DNA of 64,000 nucleotides from Lachnospiraceae bacterium. GTDB taxonomy: Bacteria > Bacillota > Clostridia > Lachnospirales > Lachnospiraceae. The position numbers and the translations under genes were made by a program. Positions 47,301 through 56,744 of the stretch are shown one piece after another (within the stretch, counting starts at the first letter, position 1; every line of letters starts with the position of its first letter). The notes beneath the pieces were generated by a model that saw nothing but the letters and a program-made list of their open reading frames with translations, had not been told where the DNA came from and did no database searches. The stretch covers positions 1-64,000 of the forward strand of contig JAFWWB010000066.1 of assembly GCA_017518185.1 (NCBI GenBank). The letters are read 5' to 3'.

Positions 47301-49258
47301 TAAAGCTCCTGGATGATGCCACGATAGACCGTATAGCAGCGGGAGAGGTAGTGGAAAGACCTGCCAGCGTAGTCAAAGAGCTGGTCGAGAATTCCATGGA
47401 TGCCGGAGCAGATGCCATCACAGTGGAGATCCGGGGCGGCGGCGTTGAGCTCATAAGGGTCACGGATAACGGCAGCGGCATAGAAAAAGACGATATACCG
47501 GCAGCCTTCCTGAGGCACGCCACCTCCAAGATCAGTGACATCTCCGATCTTTCCGCATTAAGCTCCATGGGTTTTCGCGGAGAGGCACTTGCCAGCATCT
47601 CCGCAGTATCCAGGCTCACCTGCATAACAAAGAGAAAGGGAGAGCTCTTCGGCTACAGATATGAGATCGACGGCGGCAAGGCCGGAGATATAGATGAGAT
47701 AGGCGCGCCGGACGGCACCACCATAGTGGTCTCAAAGCTTTTTTACAATGTGCCCGCAAGACGCAAGTTTCTTAAGAGCCCCACTGCGGAAGCAAATGCT
47801 GTGGCGGAGCTTATGGAGCATTTAAGCCTTTCAAGGCCCGATATCTCTTTTAAGTTCGTGGTCAATTCCTCAACACGTTTCATGACAAGCGGGAACGGCG
47901 AACTGAAGGAAGTCATTTACAGGCTCTTCGGAAGGGATACAGCAAAAGAGGTCATACCGCTGTCCTGGGAAAAGGACGGCCTCTTCATAGAAGGATATCT
48001 CGGAAGTCCTGTGCTCAACAGGCCAAACAGGAATTTTGAAAACTACTTCTTAAACAGACGTTTCATTCGTTCCGATATCGTTTCGAAGGGAATAGAAGAG
48101 GGCTACAGGGGCTATACCATGCAGCACCGTTTTCCCTTCTGCGTGCTGAACATCAGTATTGACAGTGCGGAGGTGGACGTAAATGTCCATCCCTCGAAAA
48201 TGGATGTTCGTTTCTCCGACCGGGAAGGCTGCTTTGATAAGATCAGCGAAGCAGTGAGCAGCACGCTCCATGCCCGCGAGATGATACCGGAGAGCCGCAT
48301 AGACGAAGAAAAGAAGGAAAAACCCGAGGCCATTACGGCCCCCGAACCCTTTGAAGAAAAACGCAGGGAGAGCACAATAAGATCAGAAGCATCTCCTGAG
48401 ATCAGCACGAAGCCGGAGCCCGGAGACGAGGCAGCTGCTCCCGCAGAAGAAAAGAGCAGGCCCCTGCAGAGAGACATCTTTGATATAAGCTTTGACGAAA
48501 ACGATAAGGCTACTGTAACTGAACAGGTAAAGCCTGCGGAGTCGATAAGTGAGGCAGAAGATCTTCGATCTTCGCAGCCGAACTTATGCAGTGGCAGGGA
48601 TCTTTCGGAAACTCACTTCCCTGAATACACCCAGCTATCCATGCTTCCGAAGGAACGTGTGATATCGTCAGCTGCACGTAAGCAGTACAGGCTCATAGGC
48701 CAGATCTTCAATACCTACTGGATGTTTGCCTATCAGGACAAGCTTTATTTCGTGGACCAGCATGCGGCTCACGAAAAAGTCAATTACGAGCATATAGTGG
48801 CGGCCTACAGGGAGCATAAGGTCTATAAACAGCAGCTGAGCCCGCCTCTTATAGTAAGCCTCTCCCCCGAGGAACAGGGAGTGCTGGCGGAATACAGGGA
48901 CAGGCTTTCGGAGCTTGGCTTCGAAACTGAAGACTTCGGCGGGGACGAGACGGCGCTGCTCACTACCCCCCTTGATCTATACAGAAAAGACCCGAAGAAC
49001 CTTTTTCTTGATATACTGGATGACCTTTCCCTCAAGGGCGGGAAGGGCGGCGACGGCGCCTTTGAACGCGTGCTTGCCACCATGGCCTGCAAGGCCTCCG
49101 TAAAGGGCGGAGACGAGATAAGCCGTGAAGAGATGGATAAGGTGCTTGATGAGCTCCTGACCTTAGAGAATCCCTATCACTGCCCCCACGGCAGGCCCAC
49201 CATCTTTTCCATGAGCAGGACGGAGCTGGAGCGGAAATTCAAGAGGATAGTGAATTGA
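47297..49258 (+). CDS. mutL: DNA mismatch repair protein MutL, endonuclease type
   Basis: Couples mismatch recognition by MutS to strand incision. The 653-residue protein has the GHKL ATPase with the EVVERPASVVKELVENSMDAGA region near 17-38 and GFRGEALASI near 93-102. A variable acidic linker spans about 330-450. The C-terminal endonuclease domain shows DQHAAHEKVNYE near 493-504, the conserved metal-dependent nicking motif found in species without MutH, plus ACKASVKGGD and CPHGRPT. It overlaps the DHHW gene and miaA by four bases on each side. Confidence 0.97.
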   Translation: MIKLLDDATIDRIAAGEVVERPASVVKELVENSMDAGADAITVEIRGGGVELIRVTDNGSGIEKDDIPAAFLRHATSKISDISDLSALSSMGFRGEALASISAVSRLTCITKRKGELFGYRYEIDGGKAGDIDEIGAPDGTTIVVSKLFYNVPARRKFLKSPTAEANAVAELMEHLSLSRPDISFKFVVNSSTRFMTSGNGELKEVIYRLFGRDTAKEVIPLSWEKDGLFIEGYLGSPVLNRPNRNFENYFLNRRFIRSDIVSKGIEEGYRGYTMQHRFPFCVLNISIDSAEVDVNVHPSKMDVRFSDREGCFDKISEAVSSTLHAREMIPESRIDEEKKEKPEAITAPEPFEEKRRESTIRSEASPEISTKPEPGDEAAAPAEEKSRPLQRDIFDISFDENDKATVTEQVKPAESISEAEDLRSSQPNLCSGRDLSETHFPEYTQLSMLPKERVISSAARKQYRLIGQIFNTYWMFAYQDKLYFVDQHAAHEKVNYEHIVAAYREHKVYKQQLSPPLIVSLSPEEQGVLAEYRDRLSELGFETEDFGGDETALLTTPLDLYRKDPKNLFLDILDDLSLKGGKGGDGAFERVLATMACKASVKGGDEISREEMDKVLDELLTLENPYHCPHGRPTIFSMSRTELERKFKRIVN

Positions 49259-50199
49259 CAGAGCTTAAACCGCTTATGATAATTGCAGGGCCTACTGCCT
49301 GCGGCAAATCCGCTGCCGCCGTGGAATGTGCCCTTAAGCTTAACGGCGAGGTCATATCCGCAGATTCCATGCAGGTATACCGCGGCATGGATATAGGCAC
49401 GGCAAAGATCACCGCGGAAGAGATGAAGGGGGTTCCCCATCATCTGCTGGATGTGCTGGATCCTTCGGAGGACTTTAACATCAAGCTTTTTAAGGATCTC
49501 TGCCTTGAAGCCATGGAGGGCATATATTCAAGGGGACATCTCCCCATCATCTGCGGCGGCACAGGATTCTATATACAGTCTGTGCTCAGGAATGTGGATC
49601 TGGAGGAGGCTCCTGACACCGGGATAAGAAAAGAACTGGAGGCAGAGGATCCGGAAAAGCTATTTGAGATGTTAAAGGAGATCGATCCGGCTTCCGCCGA
49701 AGCCATTCATCCAAACAATGTAAAGCGTGTGATACGGGCTATAGAGTTTTACCGGGAGACCGGCCGGCCTATATCGGAGCACAATGCGGAGCAGCGTCAG
49801 AATGAATATGCCTATAACGCCGGCTACTACGTACTCTGCGATGACAGGGCGGTAATGTACGAGCGTATAGACAGGCGCGTGGATAAAATGGCTGAAAACG
49901 GACTGGTGGAAGAAGTAAAAGCCCTTAAAGCCGCCGGGATGAAGCGGGGCTCCGTTGCCATGCAGGGTCTTGGCTACAAGGAGATCTTCGCATATCTGGA
50001 CGGTGAGATCAGCCTTGATGAAGCCCTCTATACTATAAAGCGGGACAGCAGGCATTTTGCAAAGCGCCAGCTTACCTGGTTCAAACGTGAGGGCGAAGCC
50101 GTGACCTGGGTGGACCGGACTGCCTTCACCGATCCGGAAAGGGAGATACCCGCCTTTATATGCAGGGATTTTGAGAACAGAATCATGACAAAGGCGTAA
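49255..50199 (+). CDS. miaA: tRNA dimethylallyltransferase
   Basis: Adds the dimethylallyl group to A37 of tRNAs that read UNN codons, producing the substrate of MiaB. The TTG start overlaps the mutL stop (TTGA), with AGAGG eight bases ahead; product 314 residues. Motifs: P-loop GPTACGKS near residue 12-19, the ISADSMQVYRGMDIGTAK region near 36-53, FYIQS near 105 and QLTWFKR near 279. It closes the packed gene run; the mreB promoter overlaps its last codons. Confidence 0.97.
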   Translation: MTELKPLMIIAGPTACGKSAAAVECALKLNGEVISADSMQVYRGMDIGTAKITAEEMKGVPHHLLDVLDPSEDFNIKLFKDLCLEAMEGIYSRGHLPIICGGTGFYIQSVLRNVDLEEAPDTGIRKELEAEDPEKLFEMLKEIDPASAEAIHPNNVKRVIRAIEFYRETGRPISEHNAEQRQNEYAYNAGYYVLCDDRAVMYERIDRRVDKMAENGLVEEVKALKAAGMKRGSVAMQGLGYKEIFAYLDGEISLDEALYTIKRDSRHFAKRQLTWFKREGEAVTWVDRTAFTDPEREIPAFICRDFENRIMTKA

Positions 50200-50213
50200 T
50201 TATGTGGTATAAT
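50185..50213 (+). promoter_or_regulatory. Sigma-A promoter of the mreB operon with extended -10
   Basis: ATGACA at 50185-50190 (one mismatch to TTGACA), 17 bases, TATAAT at 50208-50213, preceded by TGG (TGnTATAAT). The -35 box is inside the last codons of miaA. About 35 bases of leader follow before the AAAGGA ribosome site. Confidence 0.87.
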
Positions 50214-50256
50214 ATATGTTTGCATCGCGAAATAATAAAGAAAGGAACCTGAACCA

Positions 50257-51264
50257 GTGGGAATAAGTGCTTTCGGGATCGATCTCGGATCCGGCAATAT
50301 AAAGATATATAACGCAAACGACGACAGTTTCTTCATGGAGAAGAACATGATAGCCATAGAGGGCAGGGATACCCTCTTTGCCTACGGGGATTCCGCCTTC
50401 GATATGTATGAGAAGGCGCCTGACAATATCCATGTGTCTTACCCCGTGGTCAACGGCGTCATAGCCGATATAAGGAACATGGACACCCTGGTCCATTATT
50501 TCATCAATGACCTCTCCAGGGGCAGCATACGTCCCGCGGATTATTATGTAGCCGTGCCCACCGCAGTAACAGAGGTGGAACGCCGTGCTTTTTACGATCT
50601 CATAAGGGACAGCAACGTTAAGGCAAGACGCATCTATATAGTTGAGAAGGCCATAGCCGACGGCCTGGGCATGGATATAGACGTTATGACCTCCCAGGGC
50701 GTTCTTGTGGTGAATGTGGGCTACGATACCACCGAGATCTCCCTGCTTTCCCTGGGAGGCATAGTGCTCTCCAGGCTTATCAAAGTGGGAGGCCTCAAGT
50801 TCGACGAAGCCATCAAGGCTGCGGTAAGAAGGGAATACAGCCTCGTGATAGGCTCCAAGACATCCGAAAAGCTCAAGATCGCCATGCGGGATGTGGAGGA
50901 GCTTGGCAAGAACGCCGTGGTCTACGGCAGGGATATAGTCATGGGCCTGCCCGTAGAGAAGGAGATATCCACCGCCCTGGTATATGAATCCCTTATAGAG
51001 CATTACGAGGTCATCATAGACAACATACGGCAGATACTGGAGCGCACTCCGCCCGAGCTGGGCGCCGATGTGTACCGTAACGGTATCTTCCTGTCCGGAG
51101 GTGCCTGCCTCGTAGGTCATCTTGCCGAGATGATCAGCCGCAGCACCGGTCTTAAGGTAAATATAAGTGACGAACCCATAGCAACCGTGGTCAAGGGTCT
51201 TTCCTCTATAATCAGGGAGGAGCGCTATGATCCTCTTGCTTTCGCCGTGGAGAACGGCAAGTAA
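50257..51264 (+). CDS. mreB: Rod-shape protein MreB (divergent)
   Basis: Actin-like filament protein that steers lateral wall synthesis. The 335-residue product starts at GTG 50257, ten bases after AAAGGA. Actin-fold motifs: phosphate-1 FGIDLGSGNIKIY near 5-18, phosphate-2 VVNVGYDTTEIS near 150, adenosine motif LSGGACLVGHLAEMI near 285. The phosphate-1 loop reads DLGSGNI rather than the common DLGTANT, and overall it is a divergent member, so an Mbl/MreBH-like assignment is also possible. It leads mreC-mreD-mrdA-rodA, which supports its role. Confidence 0.9.
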   Translation: MGISAFGIDLGSGNIKIYNANDDSFFMEKNMIAIEGRDTLFAYGDSAFDMYEKAPDNIHVSYPVVNGVIADIRNMDTLVHYFINDLSRGSIRPADYYVAVPTAVTEVERRAFYDLIRDSNVKARRIYIVEKAIADGLGMDIDVMTSQGVLVVNVGYDTTEISLLSLGGIVLSRLIKVGGLKFDEAIKAAVRREYSLVIGSKTSEKLKIAMRDVEELGKNAVVYGRDIVMGLPVEKEISTALVYESLIEHYEVIIDNIRQILERTPPELGADVYRNGIFLSGGACLVGHLAEMISRSTGLKVNISDEPIATVVKGLSSIIREERYDPLAFAVENGK

Positions 51265-51267
51265 GAT

Positions 51268-52137
51268 ATGAGTCCCGTTGTTAAAAAAAGACGGGAGAGA
51301 AAAAAGATCCCCCCGAAATACCTGCTCCTGATATTCACCGTGCTCTGCATGGGGCTCATGATGCTGACCTATACCCGGGATTTTGACGACAGCTTCCTGG
51401 AGGATACGGCCGGCTTTGTTCTGCTGCCCATGCAGAAGGGCTTTGTTAAGCTGAGCCGCAATATAATAGACCGGGCAGAGATGCGCAGGAGCATAGAAGA
51501 GCTGAATGCCGAGAACAAAAGGCTCCAGGACGAGATAGACGAACTGAGCCGCGAGAACGCCCAACTCATGCAGGACCACTACGAACTTTCCGGCCTTCGT
51601 GAGCTTTACGAACTCGACAGCAGCTACAGCGAATACGAAAAGACCGGGGCCAGGATAATCGCCGCTAATACCGGCACCCGTTTCAACAGCTTCATAATAG
51701 ATAAAGGCAGCGAGGACGGCATAGAAACGGATATGAACGTCATCGCCGGTTCCGGCCTTGTTGGCATAGTCGTTAAAACGGGAAAGAACTGGGCCAGGGT
51801 CAACGCTATAATTTCCGACGATTCCAATGTCAGCGCCACGGTGCTGCATACTCAGGATAACCTCATAGTATCCGGTGATGCCGAGCTCATTGAGCAGGGC
51901 ATGATACGCTATTCCCGCCTTATCGACAGGAGCGGAGCGGTGGTGACAGGCGACAAGGTGGTCACCTCCAACATAAGCGACAAATACCTTCCGGGTATAC
52001 TCATAGGTTACATATCCACCATCGACAAGGATTCCAACCAGCTCACCGCTTCGGGGCAGATACAGCCCGTGGTGGACTTTGAGCATCTCAGTGATGTCCT
52101 TGTGATAAAGCAGCTGAAGCCTGAGATGGAGGAGTAG
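51268..52137 (+). CDS. mreC: Rod-shape protein MreC
   Basis: Links the MreB filament to the periplasmic-side wall enzymes. The 289-residue protein has a basic cytoplasmic start, one membrane helix at about 18-35, a coiled coil at about 65-105 and the beta-rich MreC domain with two SH3-like halves (LVGIVVKTGKNWARVNAIISDDSNVSA near 160-185). The gene begins three bases after mreB and is followed directly by mreD. Confidence 0.95.
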   Translation: MSPVVKKRRERKKIPPKYLLLIFTVLCMGLMMLTYTRDFDDSFLEDTAGFVLLPMQKGFVKLSRNIIDRAEMRRSIEELNAENKRLQDEIDELSRENAQLMQDHYELSGLRELYELDSSYSEYEKTGARIIAANTGTRFNSFIIDKGSEDGIETDMNVIAGSGLVGIVVKTGKNWARVNAIISDDSNVSATVLHTQDNLIVSGDAELIEQGMIRYSRLIDRSGAVVTGDKVVTSNISDKYLPGILIGYISTIDKDSNQLTASGQIQPVVDFEHLSDVLVIKQLKPEMEE

Positions 52138-52704
52138 ATGGACTTTAAGCGCATACTTACGGCAGCCGTCTGCATACCGATTTTCTTTGTGCTGCAGACC
52201 ACGGTCTTCAGGGTCACGGGCCCCGAAGGCATGGCTCCGAATTTCATACTCATACTCACGGTCATATATGCCTGGCTGAGAGGTCCCCGTGCCGCCATGA
52301 TCTGCGGCCTTATAGGCGGACTTCTCATAGACATCTTTTTTATGAACGGCCTGGGGTTTTATGCCCTGCTTTATGTCTACGCCGGCTTCGTCTGCGGACA
52401 GGCTCACAGTTCACTGGACGTACGGGAATTCCGTATCCCCATACTGCTTATCTTCGGCGCCGAGGTCCTGACACAGCTGCTCCAGTTTTTGTTCTTCTTC
52501 GTGCTGAACGGATACTTCCTGTTCAGATACTTTTTCCTGCAGAGATTATTACCGGAGCTTTTCTTTACCATGCTCCTTTTCATAGTTGTTTACCCGCTGC
52601 TCCTTTTACTTGAAGAGCGCTTTGTCAATTCCGGCAAGGCCGAGGAAAAGGAGGACTGGTCCTTCATAGACGACACTGCGGATGAGAAAGGAGGCGCCGG
52701 CTGA
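52138..52704 (+). CDS. mreD: Rod-shape protein MreD
   Basis: Small integral membrane partner of MreC. The 188-residue protein has about five or six membrane helices (from residue 8 on) and a short acidic cytoplasmic tail. The central LRGPRAAMICGLIGGLLIDI segment (residues about 48-67) is a conserved MreD region. Its ATG directly follows the mreC stop codon, and its TGA overlaps the mrdA start by one base. Confidence 0.92.
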   Translation: MDFKRILTAAVCIPIFFVLQTTVFRVTGPEGMAPNFILILTVIYAWLRGPRAAMICGLIGGLLIDIFFMNGLGFYALLYVYAGFVCGQAHSSLDVREFRIPILLIFGAEVLTQLLQFLFFFVLNGYFLFRYFFLQRLLPELFFTMLLFIVVYPLLLLLEERFVNSGKAEEKEDWSFIDDTADEKGGAG

Positions 52705-55565
52705 TGCCTTTATTAAGTCTGCGTGAGCGCATAAACGCCTTTCTTCATTCCAGATACCTTGCGCCCTACATACTGCTGCTGGCCGGACTTGCGCTGCTGA
52801 TAGGACATGTCTTCAATCTGCAGATCGTGCACGGCAACGAATATCTGAACCACTTTACCTTAAGCATAGAGAAGGATATACGCATCCCCGGCTCCAGAGG
52901 TAATATCTATGACAGGAACGGGGTGCTGCTGGCTTATAACGAGCTTGCCTATTCCGTTACGATCACGGATACCATAGAGTCAGGCAGCAAAAAAAATGAG
53001 ACCCTGAACAATATCATCATGAATATGATACGTATCATCGAGGATAACGGTGACAGCGTCATAAGTGATTTCGGCGTATATACTGATGAGAGCGGAGAAT
53101 TCTGCTTCAGCTGGTCCGGCACCCAGCACCAGCGTTTTCTCGCAGACATCTTCGGAAAGAGCAGCATAAATGACTTAAGCTACACAGAGCGCAGCTCCAA
53201 TCCCGCGGAGGTCATGGCCTATCTCGCGGGGGAGAAGAAATTCGGGATAGGCAGCTACTCTTATAACGGAAAGAAGCGTGCCTTCTTCCCCATGATGGGC
53301 TATACCAACGAGGAGATACTCAAGATCGCCATCATACGCTACCAGCTGAGCCTCAACAGCTTCCAGAAGTACATCGCCACCACGGTGGCCACGGACGTTT
53401 CGGAGAGAACGGTAGCCGTCATAATGGAGAACAGTAGTACACTCCAGGGTGTGGCCATAGCCGAGGATACGGTGCGGCGCTATAACCACGCGGTCTATTT
53501 TTCACAGATCATAGGCTATACCGGCAGGATATCCCAGAGTGAATACGAGGCCATGTCCCTGGAGAATCCCGGCTATGCCACCACGGACTATGTGGGAAAG
53601 ACCGGCATAGAGCTTGCCATGGAAAGCCAGCTGCAGGGTAAAAAGGGCAGCGAGACCGTTTACGTTGATAATATGGGAAAGGTCATAGAGCGGAGGAACA
53701 TCACCCTGCCTGTGGCCGGAAATGATATCTACCTGACCATCGATGCAGATCTTCAGATAGCGGCCTATCATCTGGTGGAGCAGAAGGTAGCCGGTATACT
53801 CGTGAACAAATTAAGGGATGAGAAGACCATAGACCAGAGCGGCCGTAACCGTCTCATTCCCGTATATGATGTGTACAGCGCCCTTTACGGCAACAGCGTC
53901 ATAGATCTTAACCATATGTCAAAGAGCTACGCAGGAGATACCGAGCGCCAGGTCTATGATGACTTCCGTACCAAGCAGGGAGAGGTGTTCACCGCCATAA
54001 AGAAGGAAATGCTCTACGGCGAAACACCCTACAGCGAACTGGACAGCGAGATGAAGGAGTATGAGAGCTTTATCATATCGATGCTGGGCAATTCCGACCA
54101 CGGCCTCATAAAGGGCTCCGAGGTTGATACAGCGGACCCGACCTACCTGGCCTGGCGTACCGAGGAGACGATCAGTATCAAGGAATACCTGCTTTACTGT
54201 ATCTCAAAGCAATGGCTGGATCTTTCGAAGCTTTCACTTTCGGGCCAGTATTCCGATTCGGAGGAAGTATATGATGCCGTCGTGGAATACACCATAGATC
54301 AGCTCAGGAACAATAACGATTTTGCGAAACGTCTCTATAAATACATGCTGCTGGAAGACAGGATCACCGGAAGGGAAACCTGCCTCATACTTTGGGAACA
54401 GGATGTGATACAGGTTGATGCGGATAAGATCGATGCCCTGAAACGCGGCAATATCACAGCCTACCGCTTTATCTCCGACCTGCTGCTGGAGCTTAAGATA
54501 ACCCCTGCCCAGCTTGGTCTGGATCCCTGTTCCGGTTCGGTGGTCATGACTGATCCCAACACGGGCGAGGTCCTTGCCCTGGTATCCTATCCGGGCTATG
54601 ATAACAACAGACTGGCCAACAGGGCTGATTCCGCCTATCTGGCAAAGCTTTCGGCGGATAAGTCGAATCCCCTGTGGAATTACGCCACCCAGCAGCGTAC
54701 TGCGCCGGGTTCCACCTTTAAGATGGTTTCCAGCGTGGCCGGCGTCAGCGAGGGCGTAATAGATATCTATACCCCCATCACCTGCGAAGGAAGCTTCACA
54801 AAACTGGCAGGGTCAGTCCATAACTGCTGGATCTATCCCGGCAACCACGGAGAGCTGGATCTTACGGGCGGTATAGAGAATTCCTGTAACTACTTTTTCT
54901 ACGAAGTGGGTTACAGGCTGGCAAATGACGGTACCGGTTATAACGACCACACCGGTATAGAGAAGCTGAAAAATTATGCCGAGCTTTTCGGACTGGGAGA
55001 GAAATCCGGCGTGGAGATCGCGGAATCAGAGCCCAGGATCTCGGACCAGTATCCCGTTGTTTCCGCAATTGGACAGGGTACCCATAACTATACCACCGCA
55101 GGCCTTGCAAGATATGTTTCCGCAGTGGCTAACGGCGGGACCGTTTATGACCTGACCCTGATACACGAGATCAGGAACGGGAGCGGAAACACCGAATACT
55201 ATTTCGTACCCAAAGTAAAGAATACCATCGATCTTGATCCCACACTGTGGCACAGCATACATACCGGAATGGAGCTGGTGGTGGCAAACAAGAGCTACTT
55301 CAACATCGAGGGAATGAGCGCCGCCGGTAAGACGGGAACGGCGCAGGAGCAGACAAACCGGCCCAACCACGCACTCTTTGTAGGATATGCGCCGGCAAAG
55401 GATCCCAGGATCGCCATCGCCGTCCGTATAGCAAACGGTTATTCCTCGGACTTCGCGGCCCAGGTTGCCTGCGACTGCTTCCAGTATTACTTCGCACCCG
55501 AGATCGCCGAGAGCCTGATCACCGGTACGGCTTCCGACGCTACCGCTGTTTCGGGAGGTGACTGA
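52704..55565 (+). CDS. mrdA: Penicillin-binding protein 2, elongasome transpeptidase, with large insert
   Basis: Class B PBP that cross-links peptidoglycan together with RodA. The 953 residues are about 300 more than E. coli PBP2. A membrane helix at about 20-38 is followed by the pedestal domain (GSRGNIYDRNGVLLAYN near 60-77). The segment YLTIDADLQIAAYH lies near 343 and the transpeptidase start VVMTDPNTGEVLALVSYPGYD only near 612, so roughly 240 residues are inserted between them. Active-site motifs: STFK near 670, SCN near 730 and KTGTAQ near 875. Overlaps with mreD and rodA are one base each. Beta-lactam target by family knowledge. Confidence 0.95.
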   Translation: MPLLSLRERINAFLHSRYLAPYILLLAGLALLIGHVFNLQIVHGNEYLNHFTLSIEKDIRIPGSRGNIYDRNGVLLAYNELAYSVTITDTIESGSKKNETLNNIIMNMIRIIEDNGDSVISDFGVYTDESGEFCFSWSGTQHQRFLADIFGKSSINDLSYTERSSNPAEVMAYLAGEKKFGIGSYSYNGKKRAFFPMMGYTNEEILKIAIIRYQLSLNSFQKYIATTVATDVSERTVAVIMENSSTLQGVAIAEDTVRRYNHAVYFSQIIGYTGRISQSEYEAMSLENPGYATTDYVGKTGIELAMESQLQGKKGSETVYVDNMGKVIERRNITLPVAGNDIYLTIDADLQIAAYHLVEQKVAGILVNKLRDEKTIDQSGRNRLIPVYDVYSALYGNSVIDLNHMSKSYAGDTERQVYDDFRTKQGEVFTAIKKEMLYGETPYSELDSEMKEYESFIISMLGNSDHGLIKGSEVDTADPTYLAWRTEETISIKEYLLYCISKQWLDLSKLSLSGQYSDSEEVYDAVVEYTIDQLRNNNDFAKRLYKYMLLEDRITGRETCLILWEQDVIQVDADKIDALKRGNITAYRFISDLLLELKITPAQLGLDPCSGSVVMTDPNTGEVLALVSYPGYDNNRLANRADSAYLAKLSADKSNPLWNYATQQRTAPGSTFKMVSSVAGVSEGVIDIYTPITCEGSFTKLAGSVHNCWIYPGNHGELDLTGGIENSCNYFFYEVGYRLANDGTGYNDHTGIEKLKNYAELFGLGEKSGVEIAESEPRISDQYPVVSAIGQGTHNYTTAGLARYVSAVANGGTVYDLTLIHEIRNGSGNTEYYFVPKVKNTIDLDPTLWHSIHTGMELVVANKSYFNIEGMSAAGKTGTAQEQTNRPNHALFVGYAPAKDPRIAIAVRIANGYSSDFAAQVACDCFQYYFAPEIAESLITGTASDATAVSGGD

Positions 55566-56743
55566 TGAACGAAAGAAAGCAGAAGCTTGAACTGAAATAT
55601 TTCGATATCAAGCTGGTGGTTCTCATCATAGGCATCTCAATCGTGGGCATACTTGCTGTGGGCAGCGCCAAGGAGAGCCTCCAGATGAGACAGATCTACG
55701 GTGTTATCTTCGGCTTCTTTGCCATGCTCATGATCTCGGCCTTCGATTACGGCATGATACTGAAGCTCTACTGGCTCATCTATGCCGGCAATATAGGTCT
55801 GCTGCTCATGGTCCAGCTCTTCGGGCAGTCCACCAACAACGCCCAGCGCTGGATAGAGATCGCCGGAATAAGGTTCCAGCCTTCGGAAACCGCAAAAATC
55901 CTGTTGATACTTTTTTTCGCACAGTTTATAATGAAGCGCAGGGAGCGTATGAACAGCTTTCAGAACCTGCTGATCATGATGCTTTTGTTTGCGCCGGTGC
56001 TCCTGCTGATCTATAAACAGCCGGATCTTTCTACCAGTATAATGATCATGCTGATCTTCTGCACGGTGCTCTATGTGGGAGGTCTTTCGCATAAGATCAT
56101 ACTGACCACACTGGCCATTGTGATACCTGTGGCAGTCATATTGCTGTTCCTCATACTCCAGCCCGGCCAGACACTGGTCAAGGATTACCAGCAGGAACGT
56201 ATACTTGCCTGGCTGCAGCCGGAAAAATACGCTTTATCCACGGCCTACCAGCAGCAGAATTCCATCACAGCCATAGGGTCGGGGCAGCTGTGGGGCAAGG
56301 GCCTTAACAATAACGAGGTAGGCTCGGTAAAGAACGGCAACTACATCTCCGAGCCCCAGACCGACTTCATCTTCGCCATAATAGGAGAGGAGATGGGTTT
56401 TGTGGGGACCTCGATAACGATAATACTGGAAATGTTCATAGCGGCCGAATGCTTTTTCATCGGTACTAAGGCCAGGGACGACGCCGGAAGGATAATCTGT
56501 TTCGGCATGGGGGCTCTGGTGGGCTTCCAGAGCTTCATAAACATAGGCGTTACAACGGGACTGCTGCCCAATACCGGTCTTCCCCTGCCCTTCGTGAGCT
56601 ATGGACTGACCTCGCTCATAAGCCTATACGCAGGAATGGGCTTCGTACTGAGCGTCGGACTAAGAAGACCCAGGCCCAGGGCATCGGGTACCATCTCGTT
56701 TACCGAGCTTATACAGGAAGATATGAATATAGAGGGGTTCTGA
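55565..56743 (+). CDS. rodA: SEDS glycosyltransferase RodA
   Basis: Polymerises lipid II into glycan strands in the elongasome, paired with the PBP2 encoded just upstream. The 392-residue protein has ten membrane helices; NNAQRWIEIAGIRFQPSETAK near 97-117 and the EMGFVGTSITIILE and GLPLPFVSYGLTSLISLYAGMG regions (the latter near 337-358) are SEDS hallmarks. Start overlaps the mrdA stop by one base (TGATG). In many Clostridium genomes minCDE lie between mrdA and rodA; here they do not. Confidence 0.96.
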   Translation: MNERKQKLELKYFDIKLVVLIIGISIVGILAVGSAKESLQMRQIYGVIFGFFAMLMISAFDYGMILKLYWLIYAGNIGLLLMVQLFGQSTNNAQRWIEIAGIRFQPSETAKILLILFFAQFIMKRRERMNSFQNLLIMMLLFAPVLLLIYKQPDLSTSIMIMLIFCTVLYVGGLSHKIILTTLAIVIPVAVILLFLILQPGQTLVKDYQQERILAWLQPEKYALSTAYQQQNSITAIGSGQLWGKGLNNNEVGSVKNGNYISEPQTDFIFAIIGEEMGFVGTSITIILEMFIAAECFFIGTKARDDAGRIICFGMGALVGFQSFINIGVTTGLLPNTGLPLPFVSYGLTSLISLYAGMGFVLSVGLRRPRPRASGTISFTELIQEDMNIEGF

Positions 56744-56744
56744 T

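Noticed and set aside
48557..48566. Perfect palindrome GAAGATCTTC in the mutL linker as another inserted element.
   Set aside because: Ten bases only, in a naturally variable linker, and no second copy was seen in the window.
50200..52407. A 2.2-kb open frame on the minus strand opposite mreB-mreC-mreD (735 codons).
   Set aside because: It lies fully antisense to three well-supported genes and has no family motifs, ribosome site or promoter. It arises from codon bias of the real genes.
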